A DNA stretch of 64,000 nt from UBA3775 sp051877895 (GTDB lineage: Bacteria; Bacillota; Clostridia; Lachnospirales; Lachnospiraceae), in NCBI GenBank assembly GCA_051877895.1, contig JBJEJI010000076.1, forward strand, positions 1 to 64,000, read 5' to 3'. Shown in pieces: positions 1-9,719 of the stretch; the stretch's first letter is position 1; each line of letters opens with the position of its first letter. A program made the position numbers and the translations under genes. Below the pieces are notes generated by a model. It saw only the letters and a program-made list of their open reading frames with translations, was not told the DNA's origin and searched no databases.

Positions 1-1500
1 TTCCTTCATGTTCCACATCATAGCGATGGCTTTATCTGAAAAGCCCATCTTCTTGGCATCACGAAGCACCTCTAAATTGCCTATATTTGCCTTTAATTCC
101 TCTTCTTCTTTTATAATGTTTTCAAATTTCTTAACGAATATCTTATCAATTTTTGTAATACGGGCAATTTCCTCCACTGCCACTTTTCTTCTGAGCAGTT
201 CTGCTATTGCATAAATTCTGTCATCAGTACCTTTTGTAATATACTCAAGAAGTTTTTCCGTTGTAAAGGAATTGAACTTCTCCATGTAGAGATGAAAAAC
301 ACCGATTTCCAAAGAGCGGATTGCTTTTAACAAGCTCTCTTCTATGGTTCGTCCGATGCTCATTACCTCACCGGTTGCCTTCATCTGAGTTCCCAGTTTA
401 TTGTTGGCATCCATAAATTTATCAAATGGGAAACGAGGCATTTTTGAAACCACATAATCCAATGTAGGCTCAAATGATGCAGGAGTATTGGCAATTTGTA
501 TTTCATCCAACGTCATTCCTACACTGATTTTTGCAGATACTCTGGCAATAGGATAACCACTTGCCTTGGAAGCCAATGCGGAAGAACGGGACACTCTCGG
601 ATTAACCTCAATCAGATAGTACTGAAAGGAATCCGGATCAAGTGCAAACTGTACATTACAGCCACCCTGAATTTCAAGAGCACGGATAATTTTAAGGGCA
701 CTGTCACGAAGCATATGATACTCTTTGTTGGTCAGTGTCTGAGATGGACATACAACAATAGAGTCACCTGTATGAATTCCAACAGGATCCACATTTTCCA
801 TGTTACAAATGGTAATTGCGGTGTCGTTTGCATCACGCATTACTTCATATTCGATTTCTTTATAGCCTTTTATACTTTTCTCAACAAGCACCTGATGTAC
901 CGGAGAAAGTGCAAGGGCATTCTTAATTATTTCAAGGAATTCTTCTTCATTATCAGCGAAACCGCCTCCTGTACCACCAAGGGTAAAAGCAGGACGAAGA
1001 ACAACAGGATAACCAATTTCCTTAACCGCCTCCAGTCCTTCTTCAATAGAGTTTGCAATCATGGATGGAAGTACAGGCTCACCCAGACGTTCACAAAGCT
1101 CCTTAAAAAGCTCTCTGTCTTCTGCACATTCAATACTTTTACTGCTTGTACCTAAAAGTTCTGCCCGGCATTCTTTAAGAATTCCTTTCTTTTCAAGCTG
1201 CATTGCAAGGTTTAGGCCTGTCTGACCTCCGATTCCGGGAAGAATTGCATCCGGTCTTTCATAGCGTAAAACCCGTGCCACATATTCCAGGGTCAGAGGC
1301 TCCATATATACTTTATCTGCAATGGAGCAGTCTGTCATTATAGTTGCCGGGTTTGAGTTACATAAAACAACCTCATAGCCCTCTTCTTTTAAGGCGAGGC
1401 AGGCCTGTGTTCCCGCATAGTCAAACTCTGCTGCCTGACCGATTACAATAGGACCGGAACCTATTACCATTATTTTTTTAATATCAGTTCTTTTCGGCAT
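1..1500 (-). CDS. carB: Carbamoyl-phosphate synthase large subunit, N-terminal 500 residues (runs off left edge)
   Basis: Makes carbamoyl phosphate from bicarbonate, ATP and glutamine-derived ammonia for pyrimidine and arginine synthesis. Reading the minus strand from the ATG at 1498-1500 gives an open frame of exactly 500 codons to the window edge. It starts MPKRTDIKKIMVIGSGPIVI, the typical CarB start, followed by the N-terminal ATP-grasp carboxyphosphate domain (for example RPAFTLGGTGGG and EVNPRVSRSSALASKASGYP). The full protein should be about 1,070 residues, so the second synthetase half and the allosteric domain lie outside. The start overlaps the end of carA by 17 bases, so the two are translationally coupled. 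Identity is secure. Confidence 0.96.
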   Translation of the reverse strand, partial: MPKRTDIKKIMVIGSGPIVIGQAAEFDYAGTQACLALKEEGYEVVLCNSNPATIMTDCSIADKVYMEPLTLEYVARVLRYERPDAILPGIGGQTGLNLAMQLEKKGILKECRAELLGTSSKSIECAEDRELFKELCERLGEPVLPSMIANSIEEGLEAVKEIGYPVVLRPAFTLGGTGGGFADNEEEFLEIIKNALALSPVHQVLVEKSIKGYKEIEYEVMRDANDTAITICNMENVDPVGIHTGDSIVVCPSQTLTNKEYHMLRDSALKIIRALEIQGGCNVQFALDPDSFQYYLIEVNPRVSRSSALASKASGYPIARVSAKISVGMTLDEIQIANTPASFEPTLDYVVSKMPRFPFDKFMDANNKLGTQMKATGEVMSIGRTIEESLLKAIRSLEIGVFHLYMEKFNSFTTEKLLEYITKGTDDRIYAIAELLRRKVAVEEIARITKIDKIFVKKFENIIKEEEELKANIGNLEVLRDAKKMGFSDKAIAMMWNMKE

Positions 1501-2596
1501 ATGCTACCTCCCTGGCCTCTTTCATCATTCCGATAAATATATCAAACAGATAACTGCTGTCCTGAGGACCCGGAGCACTTTCCGGATGGTACTGCACACT
1601 GAATACTTTATCCTTTTCACACTTCACACCTTCTACAGTGTTGTCAAGAATGTTAACATGAGTTATTGTCAGACCTGTTCCCTCAACGCTCTTGGTGTCT
1701 ACAGCATAGGAATGGTTCTGGGAGGTTATTTCTATTTTATTATTTTCAAGATTTCTTACAGGATGATTTCCGCCTCTGTGTCCGAATTTCAGCTTATAAG
1801 TCTTTGCACCATAAGCAAGTGAAATCATCTGATGGCCCAGACAGATTCCAAAAATCGGAAGTTTACCTCTTAACGCTTTTACCGTAGCAATTACTTCCTG
1901 CACGTCGGTAGGATCTCCCGGTCCGTTGGATAAGAATAATCCGTCAGGGTCAAGTGCAAGTATTTCTTCTACACTGGTAGAATATGGTACTGCCGTAACA
2001 TTGCAACCTCTTTCATTTAATGAACGGACAATATTCAATTTCATACCGCAGTCAATTGCCACCACATTAAACTCCGGATTTTCAGCCGGAGAAAACCATG
2101 GTTTACTGCAGCTTACCTTTGCTACTGCATCATGAGGCACCGGAGTGTTTTTTATAATTTCCAGCCCCTGCTCAATGCTGGTTTCCATTCCGGTAATAAG
2201 CACACGTCTGCTACCCAAATCCCTTATTGAACGGGTCAGCTTTCTGGTGTCAATACCGGAAATACCCGGTATTTTATATTCCTTCATTAAATCACCAAGT
2301 GTTTTTGTTGCTCTGAAATTTGAGGGATAATCATTGTACTCCCGTACAATTAGTCCACCGATGGTCGGAGTCAGCGTTTCAAAATCTTCATCAGTTATCC
2401 CATAATTTCCAATCAGAGGATAGGTCATAACAACCGTCTGGTAGGTATAGGACGGGTCTGAAACCAGTTCCTGATACCCTGCCATGGATGTATTAAATAC
2501 AATTTCGGTTACTCTGTCGGAATCATCTCCAAATGCGTAACCAAAATATTCCGAACCATCCTCCAAAATAATTTTCCTGTTAAACTCTTTTACCAT
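1484..2596 (-). CDS. carA: Carbamoyl-phosphate synthase small (glutaminase) subunit
   Basis: Hydrolyses glutamine and channels ammonia to CarB. The 370-residue length is normal. The N-terminal CarA domain is followed by a class I amidotransferase domain with SNGPGDP, the nucleophile motif FGICLGHQ and the C-terminal histidine/glutamate motif VQYHPE, so the catalytic triad is complete. The start at 2596 (MVKEFNRKIILEDG) lies just after an AAAGAGGAACAG-type ribosome binding site. It sits between purF and carB in a minus-strand run of glutamine-using enzymes. No separate terminator is visible before carB, with which it overlaps. Confidence 0.97.
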   Translation of the reverse strand: MVKEFNRKIILEDGSEYFGYAFGDDSDRVTEIVFNTSMAGYQELVSDPSYTYQTVVMTYPLIGNYGITDEDFETLTPTIGGLIVREYNDYPSNFRATKTLGDLMKEYKIPGISGIDTRKLTRSIRDLGSRRVLITGMETSIEQGLEIIKNTPVPHDAVAKVSCSKPWFSPAENPEFNVVAIDCGMKLNIVRSLNERGCNVTAVPYSTSVEEILALDPDGLFLSNGPGDPTDVQEVIATVKALRGKLPIFGICLGHQMISLAYGAKTYKLKFGHRGGNHPVRNLENNKIEITSQNHSYAVDTKSVEGTGLTITHVNILDNTVEGVKCEKDKVFSVQYHPESAPGPQDSSYLFDIFIGMMKEAREVAYAEKN

Positions 2597-2635
2597 GTCT
2601 GTTCCTCTTTTTTCTTAGCTTACTTTTGGTTCAGG

Positions 2636-4069
2636 TTACTTTTTTTCTTTTGGGGGTCTTTCAGATAATCTCCTTTCAAATCTGTTCTTCATAGTTCCTG
2701 TAGGTATTTCAGTCGGATAACTGCCATCAAAACATGCAGCACAATAATCCGTACGTCCTACCAGAAGTGGCAAATCATCAAGTGACAGATATGCCAGGCT
2801 GTCAACTCCAATGATTTCCGCTATTTCCTCCACCGTGTGGTGGCAGGCTATTAAATGTTCCTGCGAATCAATATCCGTACCATAGTAGCATGGATACAAA
2901 AACGGCGGTGCAGAAATACGCATGTGTATTTCGGTTGCACCGGCATCACGAAGTAATTTTACGATACGTTTACTTGTTGTACCGCGGACAATAGAATCAT
3001 CAATCAAAACTACTCTCTTACCTTCAACCGTTTCCTTTATGGGATTCAGCTTTATTTTCACCTTATCAACTCTTTCATCCTGACCGGGTGCAATAAAGGT
3101 TCTGCCGATATACTTATTCTTTACAAGCCCAATGCCGTAAGGAATACCGGAATAATTTGAATAACCGAGAGCTGCATCCAGACCGGAGTCCGGAACACCG
3201 ATTACAATATCCGCATCTACCGGATGATTTTTAGCAAGTGCTTCACCGGCACGCATTCTTGCTGCATGCACAGACACACCATTTACCACAGAATCCGGTC
3301 TTGCAAAATAAATATGTTCAAATATACACATTCTTTCAGGACATTTGCCACAGTGATCTTTAATGGATTTTATTCCATTCTCACTAAACACTACGATTTC
3401 ACCCGGAAGAATATCACGTTCATAGGTAGCACCTACAGTCTGAAGTGCACATGTCTCAGATGCAACCACGTAGGTTCCATCCTCGGTAATGCCATAACAC
3501 AAAGGTCTGAAACCATAAGGATCTCTTGCTGCTATTAGCTTGGTTGCGGACATAAGAACTAATGAGTATGCACCTTCTATGATATTCATGGCCCTGTTTA
3601 ACGCCTCTTCTATGGAAGGCGCTGTCAGACGTTCTTTTGTTACATAATAAGCAATTGTTTCAGTATCGCTGGTAGTATGAAAAATAGCACCGGTTTTTTC
3701 AAGATCATCACGAAGTTTAAAAGCATTACTTAAATTTCCGTTATGTGCAAGAGCCATTTTACCTTTTTGATGGTTTACCTCAATAGGCTGACAGTTTGCA
3801 CGGTTTGTACCTCCTGTCGTACCATAACGAACATGTCCGACAGCAATGGTTCCCATTGGAAACTTATCAATAATTTCATTGGTAAAAACTTCCCCTACCA
3901 ATCCAAGATCTTTGTGGGAAAAGAATAAACCGTCATCATTTACAACAATGCCACAACTTTCCTGTCCTCTGTGTTGCAGTGCATAAAGACCATAATAAAC
4001 CAGATTGGATACCTTTGCCGGCTTCGGACTGAAAACACCGAATACGCCGCATTCCTCATGTATACCCAT
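2636..4069 (-). CDS. purF: Amidophosphoribosyltransferase
   Basis: First committed step of purine synthesis: transfers the glutamine amide nitrogen to PRPP. I place the start at 4069 (MGIHEECGVFGVF, 477 residues) because GGAGG lies 5 bases upstream; the longer open frame (12 more residues) would put the binding site inside the gene. Cys7 would become the N-terminal nucleophile after removal of a six-residue propeptide, as in the Bacillus-type enzyme. The phosphoribosyltransferase motif VVLIDDSIVRGTTS is present. Cysteines in CGKCPERMC and YCAACFDGSYP match the [4Fe-4S] class. It lies between pyrG and carA, away from other pur genes, grouped with glutamine users rather than by end product. Confidence 0.96.
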   Translation of the reverse strand: MGIHEECGVFGVFSPKPAKVSNLVYYGLYALQHRGQESCGIVVNDDGLFFSHKDLGLVGEVFTNEIIDKFPMGTIAVGHVRYGTTGGTNRANCQPIEVNHQKGKMALAHNGNLSNAFKLRDDLEKTGAIFHTTSDTETIAYYVTKERLTAPSIEEALNRAMNIIEGAYSLVLMSATKLIAARDPYGFRPLCYGITEDGTYVVASETCALQTVGATYERDILPGEIVVFSENGIKSIKDHCGKCPERMCIFEHIYFARPDSVVNGVSVHAARMRAGEALAKNHPVDADIVIGVPDSGLDAALGYSNYSGIPYGIGLVKNKYIGRTFIAPGQDERVDKVKIKLNPIKETVEGKRVVLIDDSIVRGTTSKRIVKLLRDAGATEIHMRISAPPFLYPCYYGTDIDSQEHLIACHHTVEEIAEIIGVDSLAYLSLDDLPLLVGRTDYCAACFDGSYPTEIPTGTMKNRFERRLSERPPKEKK

Positions 4070-4095
4070 AATTTCCTCCAAATATCCCGATATTA

Positions 4096-4130
4096 AGACT
4101 CGCAAACGCTTCGCTTTTTTGTCATTGCAG
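4096..4130 (-). repeat. Short copy of the GCGAAGC-core intergenic repeat
   Basis: In the 64-base gap between pyrG and purF, the minus strand reads CAAAAAAGCGAAGCGTTTGC followed by GAGTCTTAATA. The core AAAAAGCGAAGCGTTTGCGA is nearly identical to segments at 52694-52730 (minus) and 63280-63314 (plus). The copy is only about 35 bases, lacks the flanking hairpins of the larger copies, and sits just upstream of the purF ribosome binding site. GCGAAGC is a sequence known to form an unusually stable DNA mini-hairpin. Function unknown. Confidence 0.6.
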
Positions 4131-4133
4131 TTT

Positions 4134-5738
4134 TTATTGAGCCCGGTGATTTAATGCTGCACCAACAAATCCGCTGAATAACGGATGTGGTCTGTTTGGT
4201 CTGCTCTTAAACTCAGGATGGAACTGAACTCCTACAAAGAAATCTCTGTCGGTAAGTTCAACCGTCTCTACCAATCTGTCATCCGGAGATGTTCCGCTGA
4301 GTACCAAACCTGCTTCTTCAAATCTGCTGCGGTATTCATTATTAAATTCATAACGATGACGATGACGCTCATTAATAAGTAAAGAACCATAGCATCGTTC
4401 CATTGTAGTGCCGGCCTTAATTTTACAAGGGTAGCTTCCAAGTCTCAAGGTACCTCCCTTGTCAATTTCATCACTCTGACCCGGCATAAAGTCTATTACT
4501 TTGTTTTTACACAATTCATCAAATTCACCGGAATGTGCATCGCGTATTCCCAGAACATAACGTGCATATTCAATTACGGCAATCTGCATACCAAGACAGA
4601 TGCCAAAGTAAGGAACATTGTTTGTTCTGGCATAATTTGCCGCAAGTATCATTCCTTCAATTCCGCGGTTTCCAAAACCACCCGGAACAATGATTCCGTC
4701 AACTTCTCCCAAAATCTGAGCAACATTGTTCTCATTTAAGGTTTCAGAATCAATCCAATTTATATTTACATGTGCATTCCGGAAATATCCTGCATGTCTC
4801 AACGCCTCTGCAACCGAAAGATAGGCATCATGGAGCTGAACATATTTGCCAACCAGACCGATGTTTACAGTCTTTTCACGATTTTCAATCAGACTTACAA
4901 GCTGCTGCCACTCTGTTAAATCTGCTTTTGGCGCATTAATACCAAGTTCACGACATACCACATCAGAAAATCCGGACTTTTCAAGCATCAGCGGAGCTTC
5001 ATAAAGATTTGGAAGCGTGATATTTTCAATTACACAATCCGGCTTTACATTGCAGAACAAGGATATTTTCTTGAAAATAGACTCTTCAAGAGGTTCATCA
5101 CAGCGCAAAACAATGATATCCGGGTTAATACCCATTCCCTGCATTTCTTTTACGGAATGCTGGGTAGGCTTTGATTTGTGCTCATCGGAGCCACGTAAAA
5201 ACGGTACAAGAGTAACGTGAATAAACAGACTGTTCTCTCTGCCCATTTCCAATGAAATCTGACGAATTGCCTCAATAAAAGGCTGGGATTCAATGTCACC
5301 AATAGTTCCGCCGATTTCTGTAATTACAACATCTGCATCTGTCTTTTTTCCTACACGGTAAATAAAATCTTTAATCTCATTGGTAATATGAGGAATTACC
5401 TGAACAGTAGAGCCAAGATACTCACCTCTTCGCTCTTTGTTCAATACATTCCAATAAACTTTACCGGTAGTAAGGTTTGAATATTTGTTTAAATCTTCAT
5501 CAATAAAACGTTCATAGTGACCTAAATCTAAATCCGTTTCAGCACCATCTTCGGTAACATACACCTCACCATGCTGGAACGGGCTCATTGTTCCCGGATC
5601 CACATTGATATAAGGATCCAGCTTCTGAGCAGCCACTTTAAGCCCCCTTGACTTCAAAAGTCTTCCAAGGGATGCTGCAGTAATTCCCTTTCCCAATCCG
5701 GAAACCACGCCACCTGTCACAAAAATGTATTTTGCCAT
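4134..5738 (-). CDS. pyrG: CTP synthase (glutamine-hydrolysing)
   Basis: Converts UTP to CTP using ATP and glutamine nitrogen. At 534 residues it is full length. The N-terminal synthetase domain begins MAKYIFVTGGVVSGLGKGIT (P-loop). The C-terminal class I amidotransferase domain has PGGFGNRG, the nucleophile motif YFGICLGMQ and VQFHPEFKSRP. Its start is 12 bases downstream of the asnB stop, so the two are likely co-transcribed. It belongs to the run of glutamine-dependent enzymes behind the type III glutamine synthetase. Confidence 0.97.
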   Translation of the reverse strand: MAKYIFVTGGVVSGLGKGITAASLGRLLKSRGLKVAAQKLDPYINVDPGTMSPFQHGEVYVTEDGAETDLDLGHYERFIDEDLNKYSNLTTGKVYWNVLNKERRGEYLGSTVQVIPHITNEIKDFIYRVGKKTDADVVITEIGGTIGDIESQPFIEAIRQISLEMGRENSLFIHVTLVPFLRGSDEHKSKPTQHSVKEMQGMGINPDIIVLRCDEPLEESIFKKISLFCNVKPDCVIENITLPNLYEAPLMLEKSGFSDVVCRELGINAPKADLTEWQQLVSLIENREKTVNIGLVGKYVQLHDAYLSVAEALRHAGYFRNAHVNINWIDSETLNENNVAQILGEVDGIIVPGGFGNRGIEGMILAANYARTNNVPYFGICLGMQIAVIEYARYVLGIRDAHSGEFDELCKNKVIDFMPGQSDEIDKGGTLRLGSYPCKIKAGTTMERCYGSLLINERHRHRYEFNNEYRSRFEEAGLVLSGTSPDDRLVETVELTDRDFFVGVQFHPEFKSRPNRPHPLFSGFVGAALNHRAQ

Positions 5739-5750
5739 ATCTTACTCCTA

Positions 5751-7328
5751 TCAGATTCCACTGTTTCCGTAGTTTGATAACACTCTTGCTGAAGGATCGT
5801 TAACATTACATCCTTCCCATGACTTATTTGGCATCCAGAAATCAACAACCATTTCGGCCTGACCCGGATAGTATTTTTCAAAAATTTCTCTGTACAGAAG
5901 TGATTCCTTTGTAAAAGGCTGTGCATGTGTATATGCCTGTTTCTTTTCTTCAAGCTCACTGTCTGTATAGTAGTTTTCAGCATATTCCTTCAGATAATCT
6001 ACCATGGAATGTCCCACAGCATCGGAGAAAGCTGCCTTTTCACGATATAAGATCGATTCCGGAAGATAATCTCCCTCGAAAGCTTTACGAAGAAGATATT
6101 TGCCCTTATTGTATCGGTTCATCTTCTTTTCAGGATCTACAGCCATAACATATTTCACAAAATCAAGATCTCCGAAAGGAACTCTTGCTTCCAATGAGTT
6201 TACAGAAATACAACGGTCTGCACGAAGAACATCGTACATGTAAAGCTCTTTAATACGCTTTACAGCCTCTTTCTGGAATTCTTCTGCGTTCGGAGCAAAA
6301 TCGGTATACTTATAGCCAAAAAGCTCATCGGAAATCTCACCGGTCAGAAGTACTCTGATATCGGTAGTTTCATGAATAGCCTTACATACAAGATACATAC
6401 CGATACTGGCACGGATTGTTGTAATATCGTAGGTTCCAAGAATTTTTACAACAGTATCCAAAGCCTCAATAACATCTTCCTTTGAAATAATAACCTCGGT
6501 GTGGTCACTGCCGATATAATCTGCGACTTCCTTTGCATACTTCAAATCTATTGCATCACCGGACATACCGATAGCAAAAGTTTTAATCGGCTCACTGCTT
6601 TTCTTGGCAGCAATTGAGCAGACAAGGGAAGAATCAAGACCACCGCTTAACAGAAAACCAACCTTTGCATCTGAAACAAGTCTTTTTTCAACACCTGCTA
6701 CCAGTTTGTCATGAATGTTACTGCAAATAGTATCAAGGTCATCGTGGCAGACCTTATCAACAGCAGTAATATCATTGAAGCATACAAATTCACCGTCTTT
6801 GTAATAATATCCCGGAGGGAAAGGCATTATTTTATCTGTCAGACCGACTAAGTTCTTAGCCTCACTGGCAAAAATAATAACACCGTTTTTATCATATCCA
6901 TAAAACAGAGGACGTATTCCTATTGGATCACGGGCTGCGATATAACTCTGTGTTTCAGCATCATAAATAATACATGCAAACTCAGCATCCAACTTAGAAA
7001 ACATATCTGTACCATATTCTTTGTAAAGAGGAAGCAGAAGTTCACAGTCCGAGTCACTGACAAAGGTATATTTTTTCTCTAACTCTTTTTTAAGTTCTGC
7101 AAAACCATATATCTCGCCATTGCAGACTACATAGCTTCCGTCTAATTCGAATGGCTGCATACCATCCGGTGTAAGTCCCATAATTGCCAGTCTGTGAAAT
7201 CCAAGCAATCCTTTGCCTGTATCCACAATTCTGCTGTCATCAGGGCCTCTGGAAATAGTGCGGTCAAATCCTTCCTTAAATAAATCATAAGAAACACCGC
7301 TGTCACAATATCCCATAATAGAACACAT
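5751..7328 (-). CDS. asnB: Asparagine synthetase (glutamine-hydrolysing)
   Basis: Makes asparagine from aspartate, ATP and glutamine. The 525-residue protein begins MCSIMGY, giving Cys2 as the class II amidotransferase nucleophile, with RGPDDS nearby. The ATP pyrophosphatase domain carries the PP-loop LLSGGLDSSLVCS near residue 230 and GEISDELFGY further on. Length and layout match the AsnB type (as in E. coli) rather than the long Bacillus AsnO type. The ribosome binding site is GGAGG six bases from the ATG. It lies 125 bases behind the glnN stop, with one hairpin in the gap. Asparagine synthetase is most likely; other AsnB-family amidations cannot be fully excluded. Confidence 0.93.
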   Translation of the reverse strand: MCSIMGYCDSGVSYDLFKEGFDRTISRGPDDSRIVDTGKGLLGFHRLAIMGLTPDGMQPFELDGSYVVCNGEIYGFAELKKELEKKYTFVSDSDCELLLPLYKEYGTDMFSKLDAEFACIIYDAETQSYIAARDPIGIRPLFYGYDKNGVIIFASEAKNLVGLTDKIMPFPPGYYYKDGEFVCFNDITAVDKVCHDDLDTICSNIHDKLVAGVEKRLVSDAKVGFLLSGGLDSSLVCSIAAKKSSEPIKTFAIGMSGDAIDLKYAKEVADYIGSDHTEVIISKEDVIEALDTVVKILGTYDITTIRASIGMYLVCKAIHETTDIRVLLTGEISDELFGYKYTDFAPNAEEFQKEAVKRIKELYMYDVLRADRCISVNSLEARVPFGDLDFVKYVMAVDPEKKMNRYNKGKYLLRKAFEGDYLPESILYREKAAFSDAVGHSMVDYLKEYAENYYTDSELEEKKQAYTHAQPFTKESLLYREIFEKYYPGQAEMVVDFWMPNKSWEGCNVNDPSARVLSNYGNSGI

Positions 7329-7399
7329 AATATTCCTCCATTCAGAAGTAAAAATTTTTCAGGTTTATTTGTTTTTAAAAATAGTCCCGATTACAATAT

Positions 7400-7436
7400 A
7401 CTGCCACAAACCACCGGTATAGTGATTTGTGGCAGT
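7400..7436 (-). terminator. Strong hairpin between glnN and asnB, terminator or processing/attenuation site
   Basis: A 15-bp stem (ACTGCCACAAATCAC pairing with GTGGTTTGTGGCAGT, one G-U pair on the minus strand) with a 7-base loop lies 18 bases after the glnN stop. In the minus direction it is followed by ATATTGTAATC rather than a U run, so it should be a weak terminator at most. It may protect the glnN transcript's 3' end or partially uncouple asnB and the genes behind it. Confidence 0.5.
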
Positions 7437-7453
7437 ATTTTCAGAGTTTTTTC

Positions 7454-9550
7454 TTATCGCACACCAAAGAGAAGATCACCATATGTTGGGAATGGCCAGT
7501 ACTTCTCAGCTGTAACTGTTTCAGCTTCATCAGCAATAGCTCTCAGCTCACTCATCTTTACAAGGATGTTATCGCGGATGTCGTAGCCTTCTTCTTCAAT
7601 ACCTACAACTTCCTTATGTTTAACGATTACATCTTCCAGTTCATCAATCTTAACTGAAAGCTGGTCAGCAAGTGCGGAAAGCTTCTTAATCATCTTCTTC
7701 TCATAGCCACAAACAATATCAGCATCAACTGCCTTCTTTGCAGCTGCTGTTTTAGCAAGATCGGAAGCATATGCTTCAATAGCAGGAAGAATTTCCTTGC
7801 TTGCAATGTCTACCATTGTATTTGCTTCAATAAGAACTGTCTTGCAATAGTTTTCAAGCATAATCTCTGTTCTGGATTTCAGCTCTGCCTCGGAAAATAC
7901 CTTGTGGGAGGTAAGCATTTCAACATTCTTCTTATCAAGGAGATGTGGCATGCAATCCGGTGTAGTACGGTAATTGCTTAAACCTCTTACCTCTGTTGCT
8001 TCTTTAATCCATGCATCATCATAACCATTTCCGTTGAAGATAATTCTCTTGTGGTCTTTAATTGTTCTCTTAATAAGTGCATGGACTGCTTCGTTGAAAT
8101 CAGCACTTCCTTCAAGTTCATCAGCAAACTGTTTTAAGGATTCTGCAACCGCACTGTTAAGCATCATGTTTGCACATGCAATACTGTTGGAAGAACCAAG
8201 CATTCTGAACTCGAACTTGTTACCTGTGAAAGCAAACGGTGATGTACGGTTACGGTCGGTAGTGTCACGGAAGAATTTTGGAAGGACATCTACGCCAAAG
8301 AGCATCTGCTCTTTTTCTGCCGCACTGTATTCACTGTCAGTTTCGATTGCATCAAGAATAGCTGTAAGCTCATCTCCAAGGAAGATGGATATAACTGCAG
8401 GAGGTGCTTCATTTGCTCCAAGACGATGGTCATTTCCTGCTGTAGCAACGGAAAGACGAAGCAGATCCTGATAATCATCTACTGCTTTAATTACTGCACA
8501 AAGGAATAAAAGGAACTGTGCGTTTTCATATGGTGTATCACCAGGTGTTAAAAGGTTTACACCTGTATCTGTAGCAATAGACCAGTTGTTGTGCTTACCG
8601 GAACCGTTAACTCCTGCAAATGGCTTTTCATGAAGGAGACAAACAAGTCCATGCTTTGTAGCAACCTTCTGCATGATTTCCATTGTAAGCTGGTTATGGT
8701 CTGTTGCAATATTTGTTGTGGAATAAATTGGTGCCAACTCATGCTGTGCAGGAGCAACTTCGTTGTGCTCAGTCTTAGCAAGAATTCCAAGCTTCCATAA
8801 TTCGTCATTTAAGTCAGCCATGTAAGCTGCTACTCTTGGCTTAATTACACCAAAGTAATGGTCATCCATTTCCTGACCCTTTGGAGGCTTTGCACCGAAT
8901 AATGTACGTCCTGTGTAAATTAAATCCTTACGCTTGTTGTACATTTCTCTGTCAACCAGGAAGTATTCCTGTTCAGGACCTACGGAAGTACGTACGCATT
9001 TAACGGAATCATTTCCGAATAATTTTAAAATTCTCATTGCCTGACGATTCAGAGCTTCCATGGAACGAAGAAGCGGGGTCTTCTTATCAAGTGCTTCACC
9101 GCTGTAGGAACCGAATGCTGTAGGAATGCAAAGTGTCTTTCCTTTAATAAATGCATAAGAGGTAGGATCCCATGCTGTATAACCTCTTGCCTCAAATGTT
9201 GCTCTGAGACCACCGGATGGGAATGAAGATGCATCAGGCTCACCCTGAATTAATTCCTTGCCGGAGAACTCCATGATTACGCTTCCGTCCGGAGCCGGTG
9301 AAATAAAGCTGTCGTGCTTTTCTGCAGTAATACCTGTCAACGGCTGGAACCAATGTGTATAATGTGTGGCTCCATTCTCAATTGCCCAGTCTTTCATTGC
9401 TGAAGCAACTGCATTTGCAACAGACGGATCAAGCTGAGCTCCTTCATCAATTGTTTTCTTTAATGAGTTGTAGACCTTAGCCGAAAGGCGGGACTTCATT
9501 ACTCTGTCATCAAAAACCAAGCTGCCGAAATAATCAGATACTGTTTCCAT
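7454..9550 (-). CDS. glnN: Glutamine synthetase type III
   Basis: ATP-dependent synthesis of glutamine from glutamate and ammonia. At 698 residues it matches the large dodecameric type III class typical of Bacteroides and clostridia. Motifs include FQPLTGITAEKHDSF, FPSGGLRATFEARGYTAWDP, GPEQEYFLVD, the ammonia/glutamate site region NEVAPAQHELAPI, and GSGKHNNWSI. The start at 9550 (METVSDYFGS) has AAGGAG seven bases upstream. The gene has its own promoter and a leader with an overlapping hexaloop hairpin and terminator (9594-9650), so expression is very likely controlled by antitermination. The genes behind it (asnB, pyrG, purF, carA, carB) all consume its product. A second, type I enzyme lies at 15688. 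Confidence 0.96.
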   Translation of the reverse strand: METVSDYFGSLVFDDRVMKSRLSAKVYNSLKKTIDEGAQLDPSVANAVASAMKDWAIENGATHYTHWFQPLTGITAEKHDSFISPAPDGSVIMEFSGKELIQGEPDASSFPSGGLRATFEARGYTAWDPTSYAFIKGKTLCIPTAFGSYSGEALDKKTPLLRSMEALNRQAMRILKLFGNDSVKCVRTSVGPEQEYFLVDREMYNKRKDLIYTGRTLFGAKPPKGQEMDDHYFGVIKPRVAAYMADLNDELWKLGILAKTEHNEVAPAQHELAPIYSTTNIATDHNQLTMEIMQKVATKHGLVCLLHEKPFAGVNGSGKHNNWSIATDTGVNLLTPGDTPYENAQFLLFLCAVIKAVDDYQDLLRLSVATAGNDHRLGANEAPPAVISIFLGDELTAILDAIETDSEYSAAEKEQMLFGVDVLPKFFRDTTDRNRTSPFAFTGNKFEFRMLGSSNSIACANMMLNSAVAESLKQFADELEGSADFNEAVHALIKRTIKDHKRIIFNGNGYDDAWIKEATEVRGLSNYRTTPDCMPHLLDKKNVEMLTSHKVFSEAELKSRTEIMLENYCKTVLIEANTMVDIASKEILPAIEAYASDLAKTAAAKKAVDADIVCGYEKKMIKKLSALADQLSVKIDELEDVIVKHKEVVGIEEEGYDIRDNILVKMSELRAIADEAETVTAEKYWPFPTYGDLLFGVR

Positions 9551-9593
9551 AAAAAATCTCCTTTTCGTTAATGAAATATTTTTTTCGGGAAAT

Positions 9594-9650
9594 AAAAAAA
9601 GGCAAAAACGTCAAAGAGGCTATAACCTCTAAGACATCTTTGCCTTATTG
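9594..9650 (-). promoter_or_regulatory. ANTAR-type antitermination leader of glnN: hexaloop hairpin overlapping a terminator
   Basis: From the predicted start of transcription near 9650 the RNA folds as UAAGGC-[AAAGAU]-GUCUUA (9647-9630), a 6-bp stem with a hexaloop carrying A at position 1 and G at position 4, the ANTAR recognition pattern. The same bases form the 5' strand (9646-9633) of a 14-bp terminator stem closing with GACGUUUUUGCCUU (9612-9599) and followed by a run of U. A small inner hairpin (AGAGG-UUAUAG-CCUCU) sits in the terminator top. The two folds are mutually exclusive. The canonical ANTAR target has two A/G hexaloops; here the second hairpin's loop does not fit, so this would be a variant. 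The paired site is at 10438-10504. Confidence 0.72.
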
Positions 9651-9656
9651 CCGATA

Positions 9657-9685
9657 ATTTTAAACCTTGTTCAAGCATTTGTCAA
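9657..9685 (-). promoter_or_regulatory. Sigma-A promoter of the glnN transcription unit
   Basis: Minus-strand TTGACA (9685-9680), a 17-bp spacer and TAAAAT (9662-9657). Transcription should start near 9650, right at the base of the hexaloop hairpin, leaving no room for another upstream structure. Confidence 0.8.
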
Positions 9686-9719
9686 CAGAAAGATTTAATT
9701 TTTTTACAAGCAGATAACT

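Noticed and set aside
496..1155. A 219-codon plus-strand open frame
   Set aside because: It is the antisense shadow of carB, whose minus-strand frame has full homology; the plus product is Cys/Asn/Thr-rich without motifs.
7400..7436. A plus-strand terminator
   Set aside because: The stem is slightly better followed by T residues on the plus strand, but no plus-strand gene precedes it.
9594..9650. Glutamine riboswitch (glnA motif) as an explanation of the glnN leader
   Set aside because: The element is far too short, lacks the three-stem junction of the glutamine aptamer, and the hexaloop/terminator overlap together with the linked ANTAR gene explains it better.
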